In this document: positions 1-9,804 of the stretch, piece after piece
Position numbering within the stretch: the first letter of the stretch is position 1
Layout of the letters: every line of letters starts with the position of its first letter
Program-made: the position numbers and the translations under genes
Notes under the pieces: model-generated
Databases searched by the model: none
Seen by the model: only the letters and a program-made list of their open reading frames with translations
What the model was told of the DNA's origin: nothing
Assembly (NCBI GenBank): GCA_025558095.1
Contig: JAIVFI010000029.1
Span: forward strand, 372,001 to 436,000
Source of the DNA: Hyaloraphidium curvatum
Taxonomy: Eukaryota > Monoblepharomycota > Hyaloraphidiomycetes > Hyaloraphidiales > Hyaloraphidiaceae
Reading direction: 5' to 3'
DNA: 64,000 nucleotides

Positions 1-3000
1 GAAGCAAACTGCTGCTCTTTTGCGATTGGCAGATCCACTTTCGGTGGCGCACTCGCTGGACTGGCGTTCGCCAACGGGGTAGGGCCTGCAAAAGAAACAG
101 AAGATGTCTGCGATGGCAGTTTCCCCGCCTCGGAAGGAGATGACGAAGAAGGGACGGTCTGAACCGCCGGGGGCGAAGACGAAAAGTCCTTGCTTTGAAG
201 CAGAGCTTTCGGTATGGGGACTTGCTGAGCACCTCCAGGCGGGCGAGGCGCGAAAGGCAGCTGGCCGACAGGCGGTCGTTGCGCGGGATTCAAGCCCATC
301 GGGCGAGGCGACGTGCTCGGAGGAGACGTGGCCAGCCTGTTGATGGGAACCTGCTGCACGCGCAGTTGGGCGGCTCCTGGAGACATCGCCTGCGGAGGGC
401 GCGCGGCCTCGCGTCCAGGCGTGGCAGCGGCGATGGGCACCGGCTGAGTGCCTCGATTTCGCGCGCCGCCAAAAGACCCATTCGTTGTGCCGACGCCGCG
501 GCCGGGAATGTCGATCGGCTCGTGGGGCCGCAAAAGAGACGTCGTTGGGGCGTGCTCAGCCGCATTCGCGTCCTCCGCATCCGATTCGGCCGCTTCCGAC
601 GTAAGCAACTCGCTCGTCGGACTCGCGAACCCCGATCCGGTTTCTCTGGATCCCATGATGGGGGAGAAGCGTCCGACGGAACCCGGAGTGGTGCTCAGAG
701 TATCTCGCCGCGACCTCACGTCCGAACCTCGTGATTCTTCCACGCTCGATTGGTCCCATCTGTCCGGCTCCGTCGAGGTCGAATCCAGCCTCCTAGCAGG
801 TGTCCGTGGCGGGCTACCCCACGATTCCCCGGTGGGATTGGAGGTAAGATTCGGCCCTTCTGCCAAACGAAGAACCTTGTCAGCAACCCGGCCGAGCGTT
901 GATCGTCGCAACGGTGGAGCTCACCAAGTCCAATGTCCTGTCCCGAAACTGGACGCGAAGCGTTCGAGCTGGGCTTCGACGGGGCTTCGGGGACCGGTAC
1001 CGCACTCAGCCCCGACGACGATACCGCGCCGTTCGTCGGGGCCGCTAGAAAGGGCTGATTAGGTGGCCTTACTAGGTCGTCGAAGATTCGAAGGCGGGAC
1101 CTTCCGGAACCCTGGGACGGATCCGCGTTCCCCGGCGGGAGAGCGCCCGGGAGTGTTCCTTGGAGTCCGGGCGCCGGCCTAGGAGCCTGCGAGCCCATGC
1201 CCATAGCCATGATGGCCGGGTCGCGGAACGGAATATGTCCGCCGGGGCCTCCAAATGACCCGTTTGCGGCCCCGTCCGGATGCTTGCTCATGCCCGGCGG
1301 CCTCGCCGAAGTGAGCCGTGCGTTCATCAGGAACTGGTTGAGAAACTCGTCCGCGCTGGTCGCATTCTCGAACTGGCTCGGCATCGGTCGCGCGACGCCG
1401 GGCGGGCCCTGGTTCGGCCCCGGCTGGTGTCCCACCATCTGGAAGTACCGCTGCTGCGACATGGCGACACGGTTCGCGTAGGCTTGCTGCTCGAAAAGCG
1501 TGCCGTTGACTGGGAATGCGAATGCGCGATCCGGTCCGGCCTCACTCCGTTGGTCTACGCGCGGCAGCTGAAGCGGATGAAGCCGGGGTCAGAAAGAACA
1601 CCGAGCCCTCGAACAGCAACAACAAACCTGGAGAGCGGGACTCTCCGTAGCCGGCGGCTGCTGGGGGCTTTCCGAGAAAAAGCGCTCAAATCTGCTTCCG
1701 CCCCCGCCTCTTCGAGGCAAGGATGTGTTCGACTCCCCAGCCGGCGCTGGTGGAAGCGCGCTACGTCCGGAAACATCGCTTTGCGAGGCAGATTGCCGCA
1801 TCCCTGCAGCCTCTTCGCGAAATGGATCAAAGTCCGCGTTGGCATCTCTGCCGGCAGAAGGCACAGAAGCGGATGGAAAACCGGGCGGCCGTCCGTTGGG
1901 CAAAGCAGGTCCCATGGACTGGTAGTACAGCCCCGGCATCGGTGGCGCGCTGGTCGCCGCGGGCATGAGCAGACCAGAAGGCATATCCAGCCCGCCAGGG
2001 GCAGCAAGCGGACCGCGGAACGCCGCCAATGGGTCATTGTCCTCGAACGGATTGAAAGAGCCGTTGTAGCGCGGATGCAGCTCGGTGGAAAACGGAGACG
2101 TGGCGACAGCGCTCGACTCGAGTCCGAAATTGGAGAGACTGGAGAGGATGGCCGGAGAAAACTCGGAAAGAACCTCGCCCGCTTGGGGAGCAGTTCCTTC
2201 TCGCGCAGGAGTAGGTTTCGCAGCTTGCTCTGCCGCAGTTGTCACTGCAGGGGGCGGTGCCGATGGCGCTCCTTGAGGTGGTGCTTCCGGCACTTGCGCT
2301 CGCGAGGGCTGTGCAGCATGCCGTGCGCGAGGAAACTCGTCCCGCGCACTCGACTCCGCGTTGGCGTTCCCCGCGTTCCGCGATTGCTCCTGCTTTGCCG
2401 ACGAACGACCTCCAGCTTCTCCCTGGCCACCTCTCCGTTTGTCCCTGTCGCGCTCCCGCTCTTTCGGCTGCGGTGCAGCAACGGGAGGCGGCGGATGGTC
2501 CTCCTGCGTTGGGGTGACCTTTCCCGTGCCGGACACCGAGCCCGTCCGCTGCGGTTTCGCCCAAGTAGCAGAAGCCGGAAGGGCGGGCTTTTCCTCCTTC
2601 TTCTCCCATGTTTCCGTGCGGGGAAAGGGCGCCTGTCGCGAAACTCCCTTGAAAGGATGGCTGGGGACAACGTCAGCGAACCAGCGCGGAGCACGGCAAG
2701 CAGATGATCCCACCTGGCGATTACCTCATTCGCATCCGCGTCGGCTAAATTGACAAGCATTAGGCCCGCAGCCTTATGAGCTGGGAACCATACTCACCGT
2801 TGACGGCACGCAGCATTCGTCCCTCGTAGATGCTCCCATCTACGACATCGATCGCCTTCGCAGCGTCTTCACGTCGATTAAACGTGATGTAGACGCCCAG
2901 ATTCTGATTGCTCGGCGTGGGTCCAGCTCCACTTGGTCCGCTTGCCCTTCGCGAAATGACGATCTTCTTGATGGGACCGAACTGGCCGAAATACTCATGC

Positions 3001-3545
3001 TGACGAAGTATCTGGAGGTTTGCCGTCAAAATCGAGGGCCCAGGCGGTTCCGACTAATCAACCGCACCTCTTCGCTCGCCAGCCTCGGATGGAGACCGAT
3101 GACGTAGACCAGGTTCTTGGGAGCCACACGAGCAGTCGCGACGTGCTTCTTCGCAACCGCCTCCTGCTCCTTCTTTTCCCGCTCCTTGGCCTTCTTCGCA
3201 GCCTTGAGCTTCGCAACCCTTCGCAGCACGTGAGACCGCGGCCCAAGCGGGACAAGACAGGCCGGAGACCCACTCTTCTGCGGTCATGGGCCTGAACTCC
3301 ACTTGGTTCTCCGAATACTGCCGGCGACAGGCCGGACATAGCCCGTTGAGATTCTCCTTTATGTGATGCCAGCAAAACCGGCAGATCTGGCAGGCAGGCT
3401 CCGCGTGAGCAACGGCGCTGCGGGCAAAGGAGAGAAGACCGTCGCCCACCTGGTACCCGCAAGGACACGGCTTGAAGTACCGGTCCGTGATATCGATCTC
3501 TTCCATGCACAGAGGGCATTCCAGATCTTCCCAGTCGGAATCCAT
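1..3545 (-). CDS. Not4/CNOT4-type RING E3 ubiquitin ligase, 3' end beyond the window
   Basis: The product starts MDSDWEDLECPLCMEEI and forms the C4C4 RING typical of Not4, the E3 ligase subunit of the CCR4-NOT complex. The RING is split by a 63-nt in-frame intron at 3387-3449, which separates CGYQ from ICRFCW and continues to CPACRRQY. A Lys/Glu-rich coiled segment follows, then an RRM split into exons (LVYVIGLHPRL near 3100; GVYITFNRREDAAKAI near 2880). The rest is a long Pro/Gln/Ser-rich tail with KPALPASATWAKPQ (2560-2610), like the post-RRM region of Not4 proteins. Further introns lie near 1470-1620 and 880-940. From about 880 to position 1 one frame stays open, so the C-terminus is outside. 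The CCCH finger that usually follows the RRM is not visible. Family call is firm; tail exon borders are approximate. Confidence 0.85.
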
Positions 3546-4011
3546 CTTGATATATCGGCGCGGTGGCCTCGCAGAAACGCGCTTTTAAAGCGGTGCGGGG
3601 TGCCGACGAAAAGTTGCCCTTCGACCGCAGATGCGGCACGAAAGCGCGATGGATTATACTGCGTGCTAAGACGCGCGGAGACGCGTTCAGCAGATGCCGC
3701 TTCTGCCCGCGAAACGGGGAGAAGACGGGCAAAGTGTTGTTGCGGTCGTCGGGGCTCTCGCTGTCAGTCAAGTTCGCTCATCACATCTACGTCGCCGAAT
3801 CCATGCGGCGCGCTCTCAACGACCACAGCATCTACATCATCCGTCACTGTCGATTATCGCTCTTCCTCAAGGGACGCTTCGGCCTCGTCCACCGGCCACC
3901 TTGGCGCAGCTTCTTCAGATCGATCGGAACCCAGTTCTTGTTCTTCCAAGCCTCGATCACAAAGATCGTCTTCATGGAAAACTCGTAACTGCAGGATACA
4001 CGGTGGAGCAA
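3546..4011. other. intergenic stretch, upstream of the Not4 gene
   Basis: About 466 bp between the Not4 start codon and the stop of the next minus-strand gene. Short ORFs on both strands show no recognisable domain. It probably carries the Not4 promoter and the 3' region of the methyltransferase-like gene. Confidence 0.4.
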
Positions 4012-5241
4012 TCAGCGACGGCGAACGAGCACGGGCTCGTGCCAAACCCACGTCACGTTCATCTGCGTTCTGACGTACCGCATGGACTCGTTGTCCAGCG
4101 CCACGTCGTGGAACGCAAAAACCGTCGGCCGATCCTCCCGCAGGAATCTCTGCCAGTTGTTCATGTTGGCGGCAATCTCGCGCAGCCCGTGCGCCGAATC
4201 CGTCCAGACGAGCTGGTAATCCAGATCCGGCACCGTTTTGCCGGCGATAATGTAGACATAGTCCGAAAGTCCTGCCCGCGCAACACCACCGACGAGCTCA
4301 GCAAGCAAGCCGCCGGGCTGCTCGTAGATCTTGTCCAGCATCTTGCTGTACTCCTCCACCGTCGAGGATCCCGCTCGCGTGCCGTCCACCATAAAGTCAA
4401 CGAGCGGCTTCTTCTGCTTCCCGGGCCGATATTGCCACCGGTAGGGGATGCTATTGTAGGGAAACTTGCCCGTGGCGAAAGATTTGGCGCCTTCCGAGAC
4501 GGTTAGGCAGGAACGATGGACAGGATAGAGGCCATACCGATCGGAAAGATGTCGCTGGTGATGAAAGTCTTCTTCACCTTCGAATCCTTGACGCCTTGGG
4601 CAATGCAGCACGTGCTTCGGCCCCGGAAAGACCCCTGTTCGTAGATTGGGCCGTTTGTCTTCCTGGCGAGGTGGTAGAGGATGCAGCACTCTTCCCAAGT
4701 CAGCCACCCCTCTGATACGAAGATATAAAGATGCGCAGGCGAAAGCACCGTCGGTCGGTCAGCTGGGACACAGCGCTTGGGGCCCAGACGATTGCGAACC
4801 TGGCAAGACCCCTGACCGGTGAATGTAGCAGTAGTCCGGATCCTGGCTCTTGACCAGAAACTCGGTATGACTCTCATTCAGCGGAATGTGCGGCGCAAGC
4901 GGTTCTGCCGGCGCTTGTGCCGAAGCTGGAGTCTGCGGCGCGGTTGCCTGGTCCGCCCCCGGTGCTGTTCCCACTCCTCCAGCGGCCCCATCGCCGCCTT
5001 GATCCTGTCCTAAGGATTGTTCCTACAACGCATGGTGGTCAACTGGCCGCTACAGGTAGCTCAACGCCGTCCAGATCATTACTGGGACACGAGGTTCGAT
5101 GGGGAGCGATGGGGGCAGAAGAATAGGTAGCGGTATCGGAGGACACCGCGGATCTCGCAAGGCAAAGAAGCCGAGCACGAGGAGTACGGCCAAGCCGAGC
5201 AGCCACGGCTTGTAGTCCGTTCGCGGGCGATTTCGGTCCAT
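4012..5241 (-). CDS. membrane-anchored class I SAM methyltransferase-like protein (Methyltransf_24-like)
   Basis: The start at MDRNRPRTDYKPW is chosen because a single hydrophobic helix (WLLGLAVLLVLGFFAL) follows at once, giving a type II signal anchor. After a Pro/Ala-rich linker (4880-4980), an exon carries GWLTWEECCILYHLA and then GPIYEQGSFRGRST, which matches motif I of Methyltransf_24-like SAM enzymes, followed by KKTFITSDIFPIG. The next exon (4012-4500) has DYQLVWTDSAHGL and PTVFAFHDVALDN, the places where this family has its Asp/His-rich motifs. At least three introns are needed (near 5010-5050, 4790-4830 and 4500-4530). The same strand and similar membrane-anchor plan as the next gene suggest a related luminal or secretory-pathway role. 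Substrate unknown. Confidence 0.6.
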
Positions 5242-5330
5242 GTTTTGTCGACGGACTGTTTGCGCGGGCGGAGGGCGGGGCAAAGTCATCATTTCTTCCC
5301 TTCTCCACTCTATACGGGCCTTCCGGGGCG

Positions 5331-6832
5331 TTAGCTGTCATCCTTTTTCTTTCCCTTGAAGTAGGCAACCTGCAGGTTGCGAATCAGCGAGAGGGGCGCA
5401 ACGATCGCCAGGCGAACCTCACCTCGTAACAGCAATGGATGCGATAGCCCAGATCCCAATCCACTGCCGTCGACATGCCGTTCGTGTGGACGTAGAAGAG
5501 GCGGAAGCCCCACACGTCCTCCAGCTCGGCAAGAATCCGGTACCACTGCTTTAGGACCTCGATCCGCGCCTCCTTGCTCGCGAAAGGCCCGAGCCCGTCC
5601 CAAAGATGGATCTCGAACAGCAGCTGCTCCACATGCTCCAAGACACCGGAGTCCAGGGCCTCCCGCAGCACCGCCCATTCGAAGCCCTCGACATCAATCT
5701 AAGAACGGACTAAAGATGAGCAAATGCTCGCAGGGCGAGCGGCATCGCATACTGACCTTGAGAAGGGAGATGTGCCGATGCTTCAGCGACCTCATGTGGC
5801 TCGACAGCGTCTTGACGGTCCACTTCGCGACCTTGCCCGACCGCATCCCCTTCCCGTCGATCAGCTCATCCTTGCTCGAGATGCCCAGGTTCCAGTACCA
5901 GTGGTGGTCGGAGCGCTTCGCCGACTCCATTTCCATGCTGGGATCGAATGAGTGAGAATCGCAGCCCGTCTTGGCATGGAACTGCTCGTCGAAGCTCCAG
6001 TCCCAATCCACGCCGAACGTGTACTGGACGCAGTTGCCCTTGGCCCCTTCGTTCAGCTTGTCCAGCGAGGTATCGAGTCGGCTGTACGAGTCGCTCAGGC
6101 GGTTCTTTCTCCAGTATGGGGCATCGAAACACACGGGCCAGGTGCCTTCGCCGGCAAAGGCCTTGACCCCACCGAGCATGACCTGGTGGTCGCAGTCGTA
6201 GGTCATCTGCGGCACAGCACGAGATCAGCTCCATGTAGGGCACGGGAAACGAGGAAACCCACCCTGTTGAAGCGCAGCATGATCTGAAGGATGAGCGTCC
6301 GAACGGCATCCTCTTGATCCGGGTGGATGATGAGCTGGCCAGGCTTTGTCCCAGCCACGGATTGCGAAGAGACACCCGCAACGCCAGAGCCTTGGAGGCT
6401 CTTTAGAGGATTTCGATCGTCGTCGTCGTCATGCTCGTAGCGGTCCTCGTACCAGTCCTCGACCTCCTCGCGGATGTAATTCGCCGAGAGCAGCAGCACG
6501 AGGAACACGGCGGCAAGGATCGTCAGCCGCGTATTGCGGCGAGCAAAAGTGACGCCTGCGGCAATCGCGTTCTGGACGGCGACCGGCAGCGAGGCGTGGA
6601 GGGAGCGGAACGCGACGGCGACGGCGTTGACCGCCGACCGAGCAGTTGGGGAACGCGTCCGCGATGAGCCCGTCGGAAGCAGCGGAATCGCATGCTCTCC
6701 GTTCGCCTCTCGGTCCCTCGGCCCAAAGTCCGGCTCGCGGGGCGAGGCGACAGCAGGTTCCACTGGTGCGCCCCCAGGAGCTCCCTGAAGCTGCGGCCCC
6801 GAATCGCCCGTCGTGTCCAACGGGGTTGCCAT
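5331..6832 (-). CDS. membrane-anchored METTL24/Methyltransf_22-like protein
   Basis: The N-terminus is a Pro/Ala-rich cytosolic stretch, then one hydrophobic helix (LTILAAVFLVLLLSANYI, near 6500) and an Asp/Glu-rich stem. A second exon (5694-6215) carries VQYTFGVDWDWSFDEQF, CDSHSFDPSM and HWYWNLGIS, then KTLSSHMRSLKHRHISLLK, the motif order of the METTL24 family. The third exon gives LLFEIHLWDG (5384-5671). After an intron ending at a CTGCAG acceptor the protein finishes with VAYFKGKKKDDS and TAA at 5331-5333. The stop was chosen by this splice because the unspliced frame runs into intron sequence. Methyl acceptor unknown; neighbour of another anchored methyltransferase-like gene. Confidence 0.7.
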
Positions 6833-7014
6833 CTCCGCTTCCTTCGGGCCAAATCCTCACTCAGAGACGGCCGTGCCGACTCAGAGTGCGGGTTATGGCA
6901 GCAGAAGCTGGAGGTGTCGTTGGCTTTTCGCCGCAGTGCGGCGGCGTCGCCTTCCGCCTGCCCGCAAGACTTTGCGCCTATGAGAAGTAAGATGGACGAA
7001 TCCTACATCATTAG

Positions 7015-8714
7015 CTAAACCACCAGCCTGCGGCCCGCCGCTGCTATCTCGTCCAGCTGCGCGATCGCCCGGCGAACGCTTTCCGGCAACGGCGACTGTG
7101 CCGATCCGCTGCTGACGGAGGAAAGGTAGCGGGCGAGCACGTCCGCTGCCTCGCCGGCAACTCTGCGGTACTGCTCTGGGTCCGTGGCTGGAATGAAAGT
7201 GGCGGTCTTGGGGGAGTCGGGAGCAGCCCCGGAGGTTTCGAGGAGCGGATGCTCGACAAAGTCCTCGGCGGCCCTCATGAGCCTCGCCACGAAGGGCGAG
7301 ATGAGCTTGGGATCGGAGTGGTAGGCACTCAGGAGGATGCCCATGCCAGCAGAGAACATCCCGATCTGGCCACGCCATCAGAAAAGAGGGAAAGGGTTCG
7401 GCGCGCTGCTTACCTCGAAGAAAGGAAGGTAAGGCACCCAACCCTTGCCGTAGGAAATCAGGTACCAGCTCTCGACGGCGCGCGGGAGCGTGTACAACGC
7501 TAGCTCCGTCCGACGGCTCTTCTCCTCCAGGAAGATGGAGAGCGAAGCGAACGCACCAGCAATCCAATAAAGAGCCTTTGCGTCGCGTTCGATGAAAATC
7601 TTGTTCCGAATCAAATAGCGTACCATGCACACGAACTCCTGGTAACCAGACACGAAGGCGCCAAGGAAGACAGACGAGCGTATCGTCGATTGCGCGATTC
7701 TCCGCAGCATGTGCGCCGGCCTCTTCAAGACGGTCCCGAACCTGAACACCACCGTCGGCACCGTGGTCAAGATGCCGTACACCGGCAGGATCAGCTTGAA
7801 GACTTTCGTAAACACGTTCACCCCGTGAACGGCGCACGAATCGGTGTGAGAATGCAGGAGACAGCAGTCAACGACCTGGAGCGGCTGCCCGAGGCGGGAG
7901 ATGGTTTCCAGGGCCAGAGCCGAGGGATGGTACGGCTTGACCAGCGCCGCGAGATCCGCGGGAACGGGGTCGCCGTCCAGCTGCGCCCGGACGGTCTTCA
8001 GAATTGGTTCCGGGATGGGCCCCGTGTCCCGAATGAAGCTGTAGAAGGTCGGCGGCAGCGCCTCGGGGTGCCTCACGTAGCTGAAACGCCGTTAGCTTCG
8101 CGGAAAATCACTCTGGCGGGATCCCACCTGTACATGATTTGGGCAGAGCAAACGATGAAGAGGAAGGCGTCCCCGTTGGGGAACGAGAACCGGTTGGCGG
8201 CCTTCAGGGTGTTGTAGGCGGCCTGTAGCCCGCGTACGAGGACCTGCTGCGCGATCCCGACCCGCCGCTCCTTCGACTCGAAGACCAGCGCGAGGCCCGC
8301 GATCGTACCCGCCGCGAACCCGGCTCTCTCCGGCGGCAGCTTCCAGAGCGCCGTGGAGAGGTCGTAAACCGACTTCCAGAGGAACGAAAAGGTGCCAAAG
8401 AACCACGCCGTCCTCAGCGCGTCGCTGCTCCCAAACGTCGTCCGGATGGCCTGGATCAAGGAGGCCTTGCCCCGCAGGATCCGCAAGAGCCGGAGCAGGA
8501 AGTCCACGCCGCCGCGCAGGAAGTACCCCAGGATGGCCCCGCGGGCCCCGACCCGCGCGCCGTGCATGAGCGCCGCTTTGAGCACGGGCGCCACGTCCCG
8601 CCACGCACGCCGCAACGCGCCGCCGTGTCCGCGCGCAACGCTCGCCGGCGGCGCCTGTGCCCCGTCCGCTGCGCCGGCCTTGGCCTCGAGTCGGCCGCCC
8701 GCATCGGATTCCAT
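7015..8714 (-). CDS. TMEM135-like multi-pass membrane protein
   Basis: Three exons. Exon 1 (from MESDAGGRL) has an amphipathic N-terminal half with GARGAILGYFLRGGVDFLL and ends at AQIMY. A short intron (about 8095-8142) joins it to SYVRHPEALPPTFYSFIRD, restoring the conserved P-E-x-L-P-P segment of TMEM135 proteins. Exon 2 contains LVKPYHPSAL and the Cys/His stretch DCCLLHSHTDSCAVH, then hydrophobic segments (LILPVYGILTTVPTVVF; AGAFASLSIFL). It ends at LPFFE, spliced to IGMFSAGMGILLSAYHSD, and the protein ends GRRLVV. TMEM135 relatives act at mitochondria and peroxisomes in lipid storage and organelle dynamics; location here is inferred from the family. Confidence 0.75.
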
Positions 8715-9261
8715 GTTCTACGCGGGCTGGCGTGAGGTTCCGCGCTTGGTCGAGTGTTTGTGGCTGAACGCGCTGAACGCGCGCCGCGGCCGCATGGCCA
8801 TGCATCAGCAGCGCCCGCGACCACTGCATTCATGTACGGACGACGTTGCATGGGTCCTTTAAATCTCATGCGAGACCAAGATCGCGTTGCTCCTCTTCAC
8901 GTGCCGGATATAATGCCTGACGAGCACTACGTCCCGTCGATCCACGCAGGGGTCGGACAACAGCCATGGCGGCTCGCCTAGCCGTATTGATTCGTGGCGT
9001 CGCTTTCCGCTTCCTCTTTCGCAACCATGGCAATCGCCACATACGCCGCGGGCTCGATTGTTTGTCTCACCCTATGAAAGCGAACTGCGCCGCCGCCGAG
9101 ATCTCAACCGACCCAGATCTCAATCTCAACACCTCAAATCTCAACGCTGCCACGCAATACAAAAGGGAGCTCCGGTACTTTCACTGGTCAAGCAAAAGAT
9201 GACCTTCGAGAACAAAGGCAAGACCGTCGCGTGTTGCGCTAGGTGACCGGCTCACACCCCG
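8715..9261. other. intergenic stretch
   Basis: About 550 bp between the TMEM135-like start and the lectin-like ORF. No long open frame shows a domain. It could hold divergent promoters and an unrecognised 5' exon of the lectin-like gene (for example around 9199-9245, ahead of a possible 32-nt GT...AG interval at 9243-9274). Confidence 0.35.
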
Positions 9262-9324
9262 CCCCTCTCCGCAGGGGATGCCGACGGGCGCCTGCACTGT
9301 CCCGGGATCCTACGCCCCGGCCAG

Positions 9325-9639
9325 ATGGTCAGGAGCCGCAACGGTCAAACCGAGCTCCGCCAGCAGCACGATGGGAATGCGGTCTTATACGACGTCTCCG
9401 GCGGCGTTGAACGTGTTCGGTGGCACACAGGGACGCACGGCCACCCCAACTCCGAGCTAGTTGTCCAGCACGACCAGGTCTTCTACGTCCGAGACATCGA
9501 GACGAAGCGTACTCTGTTCACTTCGAACACGGACCAGCAAGAGGATGCCAGCACCCACATTCGCGTGACTGATGACGGTACGCTCGAGCTGTGGAACTCC
9601 GACCACCGCAGATACGCCGTGCCAGGTCCGTTACCCTGA
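9325..9639 (+). CDS. B-lectin-like (bulb-type mannose-binding) small protein, 5' end uncertain
   Basis: The open frame gives RSRNGQTELRQQHDGNAVLY, then WHTGTHGHPNSELVVQHDQV and LFTSNTDQQ...THIRVTDDGTLELW. This is the repeated pattern of bulb-type lectin (B_lectin) beta-prism repeats: x-x-D-G-N-x-V-L-Y, then W-x-T-x-T, then a third D-D-G-T-L strand. The in-frame sequence upstream (GRLHCPGILRPGQM) belongs to the same domain, so the Met at 9325 is not the true start and a 5' exon is probably missing. Stop TGA at 9637-9639. The canonical Q-x-D-x-N-x-V-x-Y motif is only partly kept, so sugar binding is not assured. Confidence 0.55.
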   Translation: MVRSRNGQTELRQQHDGNAVLYDVSGGVERVRWHTGTHGHPNSELVVQHDQVFYVRDIETKRTLFTSNTDQQEDASTHIRVTDDGTLELWNSDHRRYAVPGPLP

Positions 9640-9804
9640 GAGCATGGCGCATGAGGATCTCCCTAACAGGGAAACTCACTGCAGCCGCGCCGCAACGCCA
9701 GCCCCAGTGGTACTACATTTGCGGGCCTCACGGGGAAATCGTCGGAATAGGCCACTCGTGATTGTGTGGAGAGTCTCTTGCTTAACTTGATGGTTCTCGC
9801 CTAG

